DNA from: Entomortierella parvispora
Lineage: Eukaryota > Mortierellomycota > Mortierellomycetes > Mortierellales > Mortierellaceae
Reading direction: 5' to 3'
NCBI GenBank assembly: GCA_963573315.1
Contig: OY752147.1
Location: forward strand, 248,001-312,000
Length of the DNA stretch: 64,000 nt
Shown: one piece after another, positions 32,572 to 43,871 of the stretch
Layout of the letters: each line of letters begins with the position of its first letter
Position numbering within the stretch: position 1 is the first letter of the stretch
Made by a program: the position numbers and the translations under genes
Notes under the pieces: model-generated
The model's input: only the letters and a program-made list of their open reading frames with translations
The model's database searches: none
What the model was told of the DNA's origin: nothing

Positions 32572-35500
32572 ATGTTCTCGTCCTTCCGTCAGACTGACGA
32601 AACTCCCGAGACTGCAACGGCCACCTCAGACTCTTCCACGCCGACTGCCAGCACTACTCCACTACCCGCACCCGTCCCATCCTCCGATACATTACCATCC
32701 ATGACTACATCCACACAAACCACGCCAAGCACTGCCATCGACGCGGACTCTGCCAAGCCTTTGGTAAAGATGAAGAGAAGAAGGGATAGAAAGGGACAGA
32801 GAGAAGAAAAGAAAAAAAAGGCCTCATCCCCCCCGCCCCGCACCATTCAGTCATTGTTTCACTGCGGAAAAACCATGCAGTGTTTGCACCTGATAGATGG
32901 AGTGAAGAGAAGAAGAGAGGAAAGAAGAGGTAGAAGCATTGGGGGACATGATAAAAGACAAGGGACTTTTTGCATCCATCATGCACTCACTACACGAGCG
33001 AGACCTGACTGGAGAGCGAGAGAAAAAAAAAAAAAAAAAAAAAAAAAAGAGGGAAAAAGAGCATGACCGAATGAGACCCATATCCCAGCAGTCACTCTCT
33101 TGTCCCCGCTGGGCGCAAGGGGGATGGGGGATGGAAGAGTGTGGGAACCTACGACAGCCTTTGACTTTTGTCCTTGACTGACTGACTGGCTGACCAACTC
33201 CCCTCTTTCTTGTGCTTATCCTCATTTGTCTAGTCAAAGTCAAAGCATCTGGAGCATATTGAAACCTCGGAGCAGGACATGACCTCGTCCCTGCAAAAGC
33301 AGCTGCAGCACGTAAGTGGTCCCCCTTGTCACCGTCATCATAATCATCATCATCATTCTCAGTGGACAGGTTGCTACGATGACTGGCAGCGGGAGAGCGG
33401 CTTCAAGATCACAACGAGCGACGAGCGAGAGGAGCAATCGCTCGATCATGGCGTAGGCTGAATGCGGGGTCATGCAGTGCTCCGTTACTGCTTTTGCTCC
33501 TGCAGCCATTTCCGCCAGCCCTTCCGGCCGGCTGTGGACACGTTGAGATCAAATCATGGTTTTCAACAAACTTCAAAGTCGATAATCCTACATTCCTCTC
33601 TCCTTTCTGTGCATGTCTCTGGCTGCGCCTATTCAACAATTACTCTCTCAACCTCTTTAATCTCTTGTTTGCTCTAATGGGTTCATTCTTGTTTTTATGC
33701 TCACCTACATCGGTCATCTCTTTGACAACTCTCCAAAAATAGGCCCGCGAGACGACCGCGAGTCTGAAAGAATCTACCTCGGACGGTCTTGATACTAAAG
33801 ATCAATCGCCTGAAGAACTGAGGCAGGCGCTTGCCGATGCATCGGAAAAGCAAAAGCAGCAGGAGACATTGATTAAGAAACTCAGACATGAGGTCGATGT
33901 GGAACGAGGCCATGCAACGATTCTTCGACACGAGAACCAAGTCCTTCGACAGATGAAAGCCAACATGGTAATGCAGCTCCCCCATTTTTTTTGAAAAGAA
34001 CTGGATTGACTGATCATGGCTCTTTTTCATTCCACTTTTAATCCTGGAGAGCACAAACGACTTTGGTCTAACTAGGGGACTTATTTTTATCGCATTCGGT
34101 TTTTATGTAATGTAGCATGCAGTCGCTGAGCAGGAGGAGGAAAACATTTCAAACAGATTGTTGAAGCGCATCTCGGGACTAAAGAAGGAAAAGGGCGAGC
34201 TGATGATCCAGGTTGAGCAGGAGGAAGAGTACCTGACCAAGACACTACAAAAGAAACTCCAGCAGGTATCAACCTTGAACCTACAATCGGTGATAATGGT
34301 CTAGTAGATCAATGGCGTTTTGTTTAATGACAGACTGCTGATGTGAGCCCCTAATTCTATGACGACACAGCTGCAAAAAGAAAAAGTGGACATGGAGAAT
34401 GCTTTGGAGCAGGAGCAGGAATATATCGTCAATAGACTGCAAAAGCAATTGGACGCCATGCGCATGGAGCAGCAATCAGCAGGAACCTCAACCGCCTCTT
34501 CAAGTTGGCAAGACAAGGACCATCCCTTGGGAAGTTTGAGTGTTGCTTCCAGTCTGCCCATTGGATCCTCCCCCATTAACATCGCAGGGGGTGGAAGACA
34601 CAGCATTTCATCTTCATCGGGTCGCGTCCATAACCCAGTGCCTTCGCCTACCCCTTCACCCACGCACAAGAAATGGATGCCAGGACACTCGCCATCCTCT
34701 TCGGATATTGGCATGGGTCCACCCTCCCATCCTATCGTGGATATGCTCAAAGCAGAACTGACGGCTGCCAAAGCAACTTTGAATGAGCTCGAGCGAGAAT
34801 GTAAGAACGACATCTGGTGACTTTTTGGTGAAGCAATGGGTGTCGCTTGTCATTTCTGATATTTCTTTTCCCTACATTTTCGCTTTGTAGATATGATCAA
34901 GTTCAAGCAGTGTACCCGATACCGTACCGAAGTATTGACGCTCCGCCAAGAGCTTGGACTTCCTGTTGCATCAGATTTACTTGTTGAAGACCACTTGCCG
35001 AACGTGCTGTCGTCCACACATCGTACCGGGGGAGCTACGTCCAGAAGGGTAAGAGGGAGAACTTGAAGTAGTGATGGCCCATCTGAAAGAAAGATGAACG
35101 ATATAAAAAGTGATGTGTCGGCTCACCCTTTTTTTGGATTACAACAATGTTTTAGAACTCAAGCACGAGTACGTCCAGCAGAGTGACATATGGCGTGCCC
35201 GCGACCCCGACCAATACCCCCGCCAATCCAGCACCTATTAACAACCATCACTTCTCAGCTCAGCGTGCCACCCTTTCACCTAACGCGCCTTTGATCAACC
35301 CATTTGTTGGCGGTAACAACAGCAACGGTGTATCCTCTCATTCCTCTGCGTTCTCGAGTTCGCCCACTCTATCAGCCTTCCCAACGACCTCGGGATTTCA
35401 TGGATCTCAACATCAGCGACATGGCAGTGGCGGTGGTAATGGAGGTGCAGGATTCTCGTCCTCGGCAGCCGCAGCTGCGATTGCAGCAGCAGCAGCAGGA

Positions 35501-36034
35501 ACTACCCACACCCAACAGCATCCGCATGGAGTAGGCCAGCCCTATGCATACGGTGCTAACTCTGGAGGAACAAACTCGTACTCTTCGTCTGTCGGTTCTT
35601 TGGATTCTACCTCGCCCATGATGTCGATGGCTTCCTCTGTGTCCTCGGCTTCTGGTAGTGGGTTTGGAGATCGGTACAATGGAGGCAACACTGGTAACAG
35701 CAATAACAGTAGCAGCACTGGCGCTTTTTCGGGGAGCGGCGGCACTGGTAATAGTGGGTATGCTGGGCACGGATTTGGTGGTGCCCCAGGAATGATTGGA
35801 TCAGGAATACTTGGAAGTAGTGGCGGACCTTCGCTGCCAGCGATCGTCCCAGAACGTCAGTCGTTGTATCGGTCAAAGAGCAGCAGTCGTAACCAGTATA
35901 CACTGCCATCCGGGACTTCGTCATCAGGACAACAGATGTATCAACACCACCAGCAACAGCATCAGATGCATCAGTCGCAACAACAACACCAGCAGGCAGC
36001 CAAAGAACAAAATCAGCAGACACCTTCTGTTTAA
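32572..36034 (+). CDS. coiled-coil protein related to CCDC6
   Basis: Seven exons: 32572-32763, 33234-33311, 33743-33967, 34116-34265, 34371-34800, 34891-35048 and 35156-36034; 703 residues. All but one junction lie between codons. The central coiled coil has the CCDC6 (H4/PTC1) pattern: EQEEENISNRLLKRISGLKK, QVEQEEEYLTKTLQKKL, LEQEQEYIVNRLQKQLD. The N-terminal 64 residues are Ser/Thr/Pro-rich. A second helical part (AELTAAKATLNELERE, then CTRYRTEVLTLRQELGLP) precedes a long Ser/Gly/Asn-rich tail with a Gln/His run at the end. Human CCDC6 works in checkpoint and phosphatase control; the role in fungi is not established, and the assignment is by sequence pattern. The spacing of introns at coiled-coil repeat borders suggests exon-based repeat growth. 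Confidence 0.85.
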
Positions 36035-36208
36035 CCCACACAAAAAAAAATGTTGCAACCAGATTTTTTTTTCCAAAGCAATGGAATTCTTGCTTCTCTT
36101 TGAATTGTCAATAAAACACGCACGCGTTTCTGTATCTCTTTTCTATAGAGTTCTTGTTAAGGACGTCATCCACATACGGAATATCTTTTTTTTTCCGTGT
36201 AATGGGGT

Positions 36209-37780
36209 TCAAAAGAATGAAAAGGCTATCCGCTCGTGTGAGAGCACGAGACGCTTCAAGAATACCTGTCTTTGCTCATCCTTCTTGTCTTTTGGAGCGA
36301 CGATTTTCCTCAATCGTCCAAACGACTCCAAGATCCAATTCCAGTCCTCCTCTAGCACCTCCCGCTGATCAAATTCAAGTTCCTCTAGCTGGCTCAAGGG
36401 CCTCAATAATTCCAATCCAAGATCCACTTGAAGAGGAAGAGGAAAATTTTCCTTCTTTGACCTTGAACTTCCACCCCTGCAAAGGGCAAGAGTCCGAAGA
36501 TGAAAAAGACTCGACAGGCGTAAAAAAACTTGACAACAGTGGTCCGGGTCCCGTTCATCCATGCACACTTCCAGTTTCCAGACTTGCAAATCATTACAAA
36601 CCCATTCTCGCTCATCCTCCAACAGATCTGTGGCCAGGAGCTTTCCTCCCTTGATGGAAACCAACCGTGCATGTGAACAAAGAATCGAATGCAGCATCAG
36701 ACTCGTCACGTCCTTACATCTTTGCACATCCAGATGCCTCAACGTCCAAGAATGGTTGAAAATCAGCGCCACGTGTGCCTTGGGACCAAACCGCGTGCCC
36801 GCTAGGTTGAGATCCTCGATCCGACAAATATCCAGAGCATTCAAAAGCACCTCCAAAAGACGGTCATCCAAGTCACAATCCTGGAGATGGATGCGTACAA
36901 GCCAAGGCCAACATGTCCGTCTTTGTTCCACTTCTTCCACCAACGTCTCCAACGAGAAATTCACGCGACTGCTACAATTCACAATCTCGCGCAAGACCAA
37001 AGACCGGAGCTCGGAAGATTGCGCGATTCTTTGAATGAGACAATAAAACATGGGTGGATAACATGCAATCCTTTCAAAATGGACATCCTGCCAAAGGGAG
37101 GGACACAGTGAGCTTGACAGGAAAGGGACCGCCCTCGACGTGACAGTGATCTTTTTCAACGATATGGTTTTTGCGTTCTTGCCTAGGTCATAAAACGTAG
37201 TGGCCCCGCCTTGAGCCTGGAAGCGGACATGGTTCATGTCCAAATGTTGGAGATCCCTGATTTTGACCACCGCCTCCCAGAACTGCGGATACAATTTCAA
37301 GCATGGACAGTGGACTTTGAGACTTTGGATCAGGTGTACATGGCTTTGGACCAGCGAAGTGAGTGCCAGAGGCTGTTCATACGACATGGACATGGATATG
37401 GCCGAGTCAGAGTCGGACTGGATGACGAGGTGTCGAAGGTTTGGGTAAAGTAAATAGCAATAGTCGGTCGAAACCTTGTCTGTGAATGTTAGGGTGCAGA
37501 CAAGGCTAGCCTGCTTCCTGACCGTTTCTATTAGAGCTTGTCGTCTTTGGGGGCCATGAGGAAGAACCAGATCACGCCAGAGGACAGGTGTAAACACGTA
37601 ATGGAAAGTTGAAGACACCCTGCAGCAAGCCTGGAGTGCGTCTTTGTCTTTAGTGAGAAAGGAAGCGATGATGGGTAGGATCTCTGTCAACTCGAGCGGA
37701 CTCTTGGGGCCTCGAACTGGACGAGCACTATAGTCTGGATCTTTGACGGGCAAAGAGTTGTCCAGAGTGGCGGCGGACAT
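36209..37780 (-). CDS. F-box / leucine-rich repeat protein (copy 1)
   Basis: Single exon, 523 residues from ATG 37780 (MSAATLDN). An in-frame ATG at 37855 (MTLLPRFF) would add 25 residues. Near residues 27-72 is an F-box-like segment, LELTEILPIIASFL ... CCRVSSTFHYVFTPVLWRDL. Behind it are irregular leucine-rich repeats, e.g. LEDLNLAGTRFG-like IEDLNLAGTRFG and LRHLDVQRCKDVTSLML. F-box proteins normally bring substrates to SCF ubiquitin ligases through Skp1; the substrate is unknown. The adjacent gene at 38061-39371 has the same layout and strand, so the pair looks like an old tandem duplication. The two share motifs but are far diverged. Ends 174 bp from the convergent CCDC6-like gene. Confidence 0.85.
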   Translation of the reverse strand: MSAATLDNSLPVKDPDYSARPVRGPKSPLELTEILPIIASFLTKDKDALQACCRVSSTFHYVFTPVLWRDLVLPHGPQRRQALIETVRKQASLVCTLTFTDKVSTDYCYLLYPNLRHLVIQSDSDSAISMSMSYEQPLALTSLVQSHVHLIQSLKVHCPCLKLYPQFWEAVVKIRDLQHLDMNHVRFQAQGGATTFYDLGKNAKTISLKKITVTSRAVPFLSSSLCPSLWQDVHFERIACYPPMFYCLIQRIAQSSELRSLVLREIVNCSSRVNFSLETLVEEVEQRRTCWPWLVRIHLQDCDLDDRLLEVLLNALDICRIEDLNLAGTRFGPKAHVALIFNHSWTLRHLDVQRCKDVTSLMLHSILCSHARLVSIKGGKLLATDLLEDEREWVCNDLQVWKLEVCMDERDPDHCCQVFLRLSSLFHLRTLALCRGGSSRSKKENFPLPLQVDLGLELLRPLSQLEELEFDQREVLEEDWNWILESFGRLRKIVAPKDKKDEQRQVFLKRLVLSHERIAFSFF

Positions 37781-38060
37781 GAATGGCGGATCAAGGGTGG
37801 TGGGAATTGGGAGGGAAGTAAAGTGAGATTCAAAAAAACGGGGAAGCAGCGTCATTCCTGCTGTGCCATGAACCTGCCACTCGCTCAAACAAGGGGCGGG
37901 TATTGTGACCACTTGGCATTGTTTTGGTGGTAATAGCTTTTTTTTGCTGCTGTTGGTGGCGCGAAAACCAACTTCATTTATTCTTCATGCACAGGTCATC
38001 CTGGTCACCTTCCAGTCTATTTGCAACAGATTGAAATAATAGTGATGGGAGCCATCTTCC

Positions 38061-39371
38061 TCACGACGGGGTCACAATCCAATCTGCCCACACCGGTAAT
38101 GGAGGTCCATGCGTTTTAACTTTTTCAAGCATTGACAACTTTTTGACGATCAGCTTTTCCTGGCCTTTCACGTCGCGGTATACAACGAGGTTCCATTCCT
38201 GGAGCGAACAGCAGACCCAAGGCCGCTCGAGCGACTTGACAATATCAGAAGCCAGTAGACCATTTCCCGAGACAGAGAGCAATCGAGGACATGAGCAAAG
38301 CACCTCAATCATCATTGCGCTTTCAAACAAGTCGCACTCGAGGATGGTCAAGTGCATCAATGTTTTCGCGTGCCGCAAAAGAAGTGCTTGCATGGATAGC
38401 GCCCCAAACTCTGATTCCTGGATATTCAAGTCCTTGAGTCCAGTCGAGAACGACTTTAATGTCATCCCAAGTTGAGCATCCGTTAGATGACTCTGCGACA
38501 AATGCAAGACTGTCAGAAAAGGCCATAGTAATCCCAACGGTTTGTCCCAGAGCAATTGAGCCACAGGTGCAAGCGGAAATAGCTGATCGGCGTTCAAAGT
38601 TGGCGAGATGAACAAGGTTGACAAGCTTAACGACCGAAGGTTCCGAGAACGACGGAGGAGATGAATGAAACGATCCCAAGCCGGATTATCAAAGTGAACA
38701 AACGAAATGCTCACTCTTTCAAGAAGCGACTGCGCTTCTTCTTTTCCAAGTCCGGCTTCCAAAGTTTTGGGGGTCACGATACCTCCGTTGGTTAGCACGA
38801 GTGCCGTCAATCGATTTTCACATAGGTCCCAAAACAGCCTCGTCTTCTCCAAGCCTTCCATAATAATCGTGTTGACATTCAATTGCCTTAAAGCCTGAAT
38901 ATCGCCCACATCTCGCCAGAATTCGTCGTTATTTTCACAGTCAAAGCCCAAGGCCATTGCAAGGCTTTCAATAGTGTTCTTGTGGGTTCGGACGATAGCA
39001 AAACAATCCTCTAGAGTCCATTTTGGATCCATCGACTCGCCGAGTAAAAGATGATTAAGACGCGGAAATTGCATGTCCTTGTACTCGGATGGAAGAATCG
39101 ACTTGAATGTCAAGGATTGAACGTAATGGGCGTGGGTTGCTACCACATCGAGTGGAATCAATTGAGGGCAGTCAAGAACCAGGTGGCGCCAAACATGGGG
39201 TGCGAAAGCTCGGTGAAAGCCTTTGGAGACGCAGAGGCACGATTTCAGGGACGCCCGATCCTCTCTCAACCAATGGGCCACAATGGTCAGAATTTCCTGA
39301 AGATCCAGTGGGTTTCGATGGAGATTGTAGAGTGTAGCGGTGGCAGTTGTGGTGGTATGGTCTTTGTTCAT
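38061..39371 (-). CDS. F-box / leucine-rich repeat protein (copy 2)
   Basis: Single exon, 436 residues from ATG 39371 (MNKDHTTTT). Upstream in-frame ATGs (e.g. 39425 or 39527) would add hydrophobic residues unlike an F-box protein N-terminus, so I chose 39371; the paralogue starts similarly close to its F-box. F-box segment: NPLDLQEILTIVAHWL ... CLCVSKGFHRAFAPHVWRHLVL. Leucine-rich repeats follow, e.g. LKDLNIQESEFGALSMQALL and LMHLTILECDLFESAMM. Predicted SCF adaptor with unknown substrate. Large F-box/LRR families are usual in Mortierella-type fungi. Confidence 0.85.
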   Translation of the reverse strand: MNKDHTTTTATATLYNLHRNPLDLQEILTIVAHWLREDRASLKSCLCVSKGFHRAFAPHVWRHLVLDCPQLIPLDVVATHAHYVQSLTFKSILPSEYKDMQFPRLNHLLLGESMDPKWTLEDCFAIVRTHKNTIESLAMALGFDCENNDEFWRDVGDIQALRQLNVNTIIMEGLEKTRLFWDLCENRLTALVLTNGGIVTPKTLEAGLGKEEAQSLLERVSISFVHFDNPAWDRFIHLLRRSRNLRSLSLSTLFISPTLNADQLFPLAPVAQLLWDKPLGLLWPFLTVLHLSQSHLTDAQLGMTLKSFSTGLKDLNIQESEFGALSMQALLLRHAKTLMHLTILECDLFESAMMIEVLCSCPRLLSVSGNGLLASDIVKSLERPWVCCSLQEWNLVVYRDVKGQEKLIVKKLSMLEKVKTHGPPLPVWADWIVTPS

Positions 39372-39831
39372 GGTGAGATAAGGTTTAAAGGTCGCGAAGG
39401 GAGGTGCAAGAAAAGGAGACCACAGCGACATGATGGGAGGGAGTTGACCAGAGGCAACGAAAGCAGCAGTCAAAAGAAATGGCTGAAAGAAAAAACAAAG
39501 AATGCAAATAGTAAAGACGCCAACCAAGTGCCTTTTTAAAGACCCAAAGCTCCGAGTCTGTGATCTATCGGAGCGGCACCCAGAATTCTATTGGCTGCCC
39601 GGCGCGGCACATTGGCCAAGGTCCCACAAAGAAAGAAAATCGCGTCGCCTACGCGTGGAATTCAATTGCGGCTTGCACCGTGGTAAGAATTGAATGATTA
39701 AAAGATGGCTTTTTTCGAACCAAACATGGATCTGGCCGCGAGATTCCGAGTCATTATTCCCAAGCAATTGGACAAGAGCTATCGCTCAGCTTTATGGGAT
39801 TAACAAAGAGGCGTCAAGAAAAAAAAAGCGT
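39372..39831. other. spacer upstream of F-box copy 2
   Basis: 460 bp between an F-box gene 5' end and the 3' end of the lectin gene. A-rich near 39815. Nothing coding seen. Confidence 0.5.
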
Positions 39832-40329
39832 TCAGCAAGAGGCTGCTTGGAACTCAAGGCGCCACTTTTGATCCACACTGCCAGCATCGATTTCAAATTT
39901 GATAGCATCCCCATAGTTGTTTCCGGTCAGACCGAGACCCCTTGTGAAATCTTGGATGACATCAATCGAGTACCTCCCTTCGGCATCGTCTGAAAGGAGC
40001 CAGACGCGTGGGGGAAACTGCACAGTAGTGTTTGTAGTGGCAACCGAGCCTGTGCTGCGAAGATAGCGTTTCGTCTCACAGTTCTGGATTGTAAGGAGGA
40101 CTTTAGAGTCTTTAGATGGGGTAAAGAGCCACTTTTGATTGGCGCCTCCATTGGGGATCCATCCATTGACGGTATGAGTTTGTCTGTTCTCGTCCATGAC
40201 CCTGGTAGGAAAAGCGACATTTTGGACAACGTATGCGCCAGGCACAACCTCTGCGGAGGTTAAGACAAGGACATGAGCCGTACCAAGTACGGCATAGATC
40301 AGAGAGAGGATTCGAAAGTTGTTCAGCAT
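39832..40329 (-). CDS. small secreted ricin-B-like lectin
   Basis: Single exon, 165 residues from ATG 40329. N-terminus MLNNFRILSLIYAVLGTAHV looks like a signal peptide. The mature part has a beta-trefoil look: two QxW motifs, NQKWLFTP and DQKWRLEF, with GAYVVQNVAFPTRVMDEN, ILTIQNCET-type strands (VLLTIQNCETKRYL) and LGLTGNNYGD. The repeat period of about 45 residues fits a ricin-B-type carbohydrate-binding domain. Such proteins bind galactose or GalNAc glycans in fungi; the ligand here is unknown, and there is no toxin chain. TTTAAATA on the minus strand about 90 bp upstream may serve as a TATA element. Confidence 0.75.
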   Translation of the reverse strand: MLNNFRILSLIYAVLGTAHVLVLTSAEVVPGAYVVQNVAFPTRVMDENRQTHTVNGWIPNGGANQKWLFTPSKDSKVLLTIQNCETKRYLRSTGSVATTNTTVQFPPRVWLLSDDAEGRYSIDVIQDFTRGLGLTGNNYGDAIKFEIDAGSVDQKWRLEFQAASC

Positions 40330-41220
40330 GTCGGACGGTGGATGGGGAACAGGAAGGAAGGGGGGAGGGAGGGAGAGGAGATGCTTCTTGAGCTGCTGGT
40401 ATATGACGGGCGCACGGTATTTAAAAGGATTTCGAAGACGGTGAGCCTCCACCGTCCTGTCCCGTTCTCAGCGTAAGCACATTCACCCCATCCCCTCGAC
40501 CCTTTCCTTGATCTTTCCATCGCCATGGCTCCGTCTTTGGTGGATTTTTGTACGCCCTCATCATGGCTGTCTAGAAGTTTCCTCTCCCAGGCTCGTTTTG
40601 TATGCATCACATACCTGGATCGCAGAGTACATGCAAACCTTCCAACCCATCCCTGGATCCTTGAACTGGCAGGGCAACCTTTTGGGTTGTCTTTCTCCTG
40701 GACATCACCGGGCATGCAACCCCCTCGTCGCCTTTCTTCAATTGGCCGCCCCAGTTTCCAGTGATCTCCCTCCTCCTTGCTGTTTTACTCCCCTCAAATT
40801 CTCTCCTTTAAAATCAGCTCCGTTCAATTCTTTACACACCTTTCCCTCTTTCACGCTCAGCTTAATCTTCATAGGAAGCCTGTTCAACTTACCTATCCCG
40901 GGTTTCTTACCTCTGATTGAGCCATGTCTGCAGAAGGACTTGCAGGTCGCATTGTCTCGAAATTTTGAGGCAGGTATCCGGACTCACCATAGTCGAAAAC
41001 ACCCGACTATTCTGCAGGGGAACTGAGGATGTGCAATGACTTTCGGCGCGGCCCCTTGCAGACGGTGGGAAAAGCCCCTTTACCACTTCTCCAAATGGAT
41101 TTGGTTCCTCAACGCCTCCCGGTTGGGTGTTTCCCCTTTGACCATTCTTCTATTTTACATCTCTGCTCCCTAAAGTCTCCAATTGCTCACTTTGTCTCAG
41201 CAGTTATCCAACCAACTACC
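40330..41220. other. divergent promoter region between lectin and helical secreted protein genes
   Basis: About 0.9 kb. A 172-codon open frame at 40508-41026 has Pro/Leu/Phe-rich low-complexity character and no domain, so I treat it as chance. The leader of the next gene is CT-rich. Confidence 0.45.
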
Positions 41221-42009
41221 ATGAAATTTCAATCAATCGCTACATTCGGCATCTCGATCCTCGCATTCTCGATCTTGGAGGTCATCAGCATCGATGCTGT
41301 CCCTGTCTCTGAGACCTTCAAGGTGTTAGCCAAACGAGAAAATCCTGCCCATCAGACTTCTGATATCCTGACAGATCCTCTCCAGCTCAATGCCGCGCTT
41401 GCGCAGCTTTCGAATCCCGTCCTGTCCAAGTTGCCAGTGGAAGACGTCAATGTTGCCCTTTTCGGTGCTGTGGTTGTCTCGGGAGAGTTTGCAGTTCACT
41501 CGCTTACAAGGCTCGAGACCTTTATACAAACGACGGCTCTTCCTTTATTGAAGGTCAAGCCCAACGACGCCAATCTTCATCCCGATGTGGTAAAAGTTGC
41601 CAAGGTCAATATCCATACACTTTTGGTCAAGAATCTACATGATGTGCTCGAGAAACAAGTCACTGCCCAGCTCGCCACGGCTGTCAAGGACTTTTGCCCT
41701 GAGGCGTTAAAAGCAAAGTCGACCACGACCGCGGCAGTGGGAGATCTGAATAGGGTCAAGGAGTGTCTGTCCAAAAACAAGGACGGGATGGAGAAGCGAG
41801 TTCGATTTTATTTGTATGCAAAGGCAAACGACGTGATCCAGGAGTTCCAGTCGGCTTTTTGGAATACTCTCCCTGCGCTTTTGGGAAATACTATCAAGCC
41901 AGCCGACCTCAACACCAATGCCATGAGAGAGAGCTTGGACAAACAAATCAAAAATGAACAAGACTCTATTTCGAAGGCATCCAGTGAGTTTGGACCGTCT
42001 CCTCGATAG
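41221..42009 (+). CDS. secreted alpha-helical protein, family unknown
   Basis: Single exon, 262 residues. I start at ATG 41221 (MKFQSIATFGISILAFSILE), a convincing signal peptide, not at the in-frame ATG 41029, whose extra 64 residues look non-coding. A KRE sequence after residue 39 is a possible Kex2 site. The rest is predicted helical and low in cysteine: two Cys, in DFCPEALK and KECLSKNK, which could pair. I do not recognise a domain; it could be a wall-associated or effector-like protein specific to this fungal group. Confidence 0.75.
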   Translation: MKFQSIATFGISILAFSILEVISIDAVPVSETFKVLAKRENPAHQTSDILTDPLQLNAALAQLSNPVLSKLPVEDVNVALFGAVVVSGEFAVHSLTRLETFIQTTALPLLKVKPNDANLHPDVVKVAKVNIHTLLVKNLHDVLEKQVTAQLATAVKDFCPEALKAKSTTTAAVGDLNRVKECLSKNKDGMEKRVRFYLYAKANDVIQEFQSAFWNTLPALLGNTIKPADLNTNAMRESLDKQIKNEQDSISKASSEFGPSPR

Positions 42010-42205
42010 GGGCAAAAAAAGAAAGGGAAGGCATTGCTTCGGAGACGAGAAGGGATAGGGCTTTGTGGAGGTCAAAACATCTCGATCGAGTACATATCCC
42101 AAAATAAATCGACTGATCTGCATCCCTCTTGACAATTTATCAGATTCCTTCACAAAAAATTCTCTATCTTCATGTTTCATTTATTGAACAAAGAAGGGGA
42201 CGTCC

Positions 42206-43502
42206 TCAATCGCTGTCATCATCATCGCTATCGTCATCATCGTCACCACTCCGGCGTGGAAGGTTCGGTACGCCTCCCATACCCACGACACTCAGATCCT
42301 CGACCATGCCTGTATCCTCGTCAGTCGCAGGAATACCGCCAGCAGATTGTGCTGCCAAGGCCGCAGCATTGGCTGCATCATCTTCGTCCCTCCTGCGATT
42401 TGATTCCTCAATCTTGGCTTTGCGCTCTGCAACCTTTTTCAAGAAATCCTTTGAGACAGAGTTGAAGAGACCTCCCGTTGGTGTCTGGCAGGCAGCACAT
42501 TTTGGCGTCTTGGCATACTGCTTCAGTGCACACTTTTCGCAAAAGTAATGATTGCATCTAATAAAACAAATAAGAAATGAGAGTATTGACGTTAGCAAGT
42601 GGTATTAAAAACATTTGTAAAAGAGGGAAACAAGATGAAAATAATAAAGGAAAAATAACATACTTGGTGACAACGGGATGCTTGAACTCCTCACGACAGA
42701 TTAAACAGGCGAAAGGGACCTCATCATCATCACTTGAGCTCTCGGCCTCGTCATCCAGTCCTTCGATCAGCGCCAGCTTCTTGGCCCGTTGTTCTGCCTC
42801 CCACTCTTGATCCAACTGCCATCCGGCCTTGTAATCACCACGATCGTGCATATAGATACAAGAGTCTCCATAACCACAGAATCCCGTCTCCTTGTAATCC
42901 TTGCAAATATCCGGTTGGTAATCAAATCGGTTCGTCACACGAATGTTTGATGATGCCCTCATAGGTCCCACACGAATCTTGGAGTTGGTGACCTCTCCTT
43001 TTTGGATATGAGACTTGTATCCAGCCAGACCCTTGTAAAGACCATCGTCTCCGTTGGATGTAGGTTCTTCGATTCCATGTTCTACGGCTCGCATGTGTCG
43101 ATCGATGATAGCTTGGGCATCCCGATCATGAGCTGTATCAATCTCCTGAGTCCTGGTTGCGTCATCAATACGGATGTTGCCTTCCATTGTGGCCTTGTAG
43201 GAAACGCCAACAGTCTTGTCCTCTTCAGTTCCATCCTTGGATGCTAACCGATTTGCATTGCTATTTGAGGATGATTGAAGCATGTCTGCGTTGGAGGTCT
43301 GGGGGGCACGTTTGGCACTGCGCTTTTTGGAGACGGAGGAGAGTGAGGTATGACCAAGCCCTGAGGGCTCAGAGGAGGCAGAGGTGGCAGAAAGAGGGTC
43401 GGATTCGTCGTCGGACAAGTTGCGTTTCCGGACGTTCTTGCTCTGAGCACGCTTCTTGAAGAAGGGTACGTTGGGCGCACTTGCGGATGTTGCTTCAGAC
43501 AT
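42206..43502 (-). CDS. CWC24: spliceosome factor Cwc24/RNF113-type, CCCH zinc finger plus RING
   Basis: Exons 43502-42664 and 42557-42206 give 396 residues; the intron falls inside the RING finger. Order: basic Ser-rich N-terminus; CCCH finger CKDYKETGFCGYGDSCIYMH at about residue 205; RING CLICREEF ... CNHYFCEKCAL ... CAACQTPTGG at about 270-315; and an acidic tail (DDDDDSDDDDSD). This pairing is specific to Cwc24 (yeast) and RNF113A (animals), which join the spliceosome before first-step catalysis; the RING domain may act as an E3 ligase. TATAAAG lies about 90 bp upstream on the same strand. Confidence 0.95.
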
Positions 43503-43871
43503 GGTTGTGATGTTTGTTTGTCAAAGTGGTGAGTGAAGATTGTCCTTTGTGTCAAAAATGAAATGTTGTTCCTGGCGTCGTGCAACGCTTTATATCGCCA
43601 GTGGAGAGTTGGTTTGTTGCAGGCGGTTGATTTGTCAGCGATTCGCCAGGGATTCCAGAAGCAGAGAAAGAGAAAGAACAGGCATCGCATGCATGTGGGC
43701 ATGTTTGAAAGGAAGCGCTTAATCACGTGTACACAAATTGGTGGCCAATCGTGATCCCTCAAAAAAAAAGGAGAGCAAGGAGATTTCACATATCATTACC
43801 AACGGAGCAATTGTAGGGTTTGCAAAAGAGCAATGCTTTTATTCAACCAAGTTCTGGATTGGGGAACGTAT
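43503..43871. other. spacer between Rps9 and Cwc24 genes
   Basis: 369 bp holding the promoter of Cwc24 (with CACGTG at 43724-43729) and the 3' flank of Rps9. No coding sequence. Confidence 0.5.
43588..43594 (-). promoter_or_regulatory. TATA box of the Cwc24 gene
   Basis: TATAAAG on the minus strand, 86-92 bp before ATG 43502. Position suits a core promoter element. Confidence 0.4.

Noticed and set aside
37856..37912. Upstream extension of F-box copy 1 starting at a GTG
   Set aside because: Nuclear fungal genes rarely start at GTG and true ATGs follow at 37855 and 37780.
40508..41026. 172-codon plus-strand open frame
   Set aside because: Pro/Leu-rich with no domain, and it covers the promoter region of the adjacent secreted protein gene.
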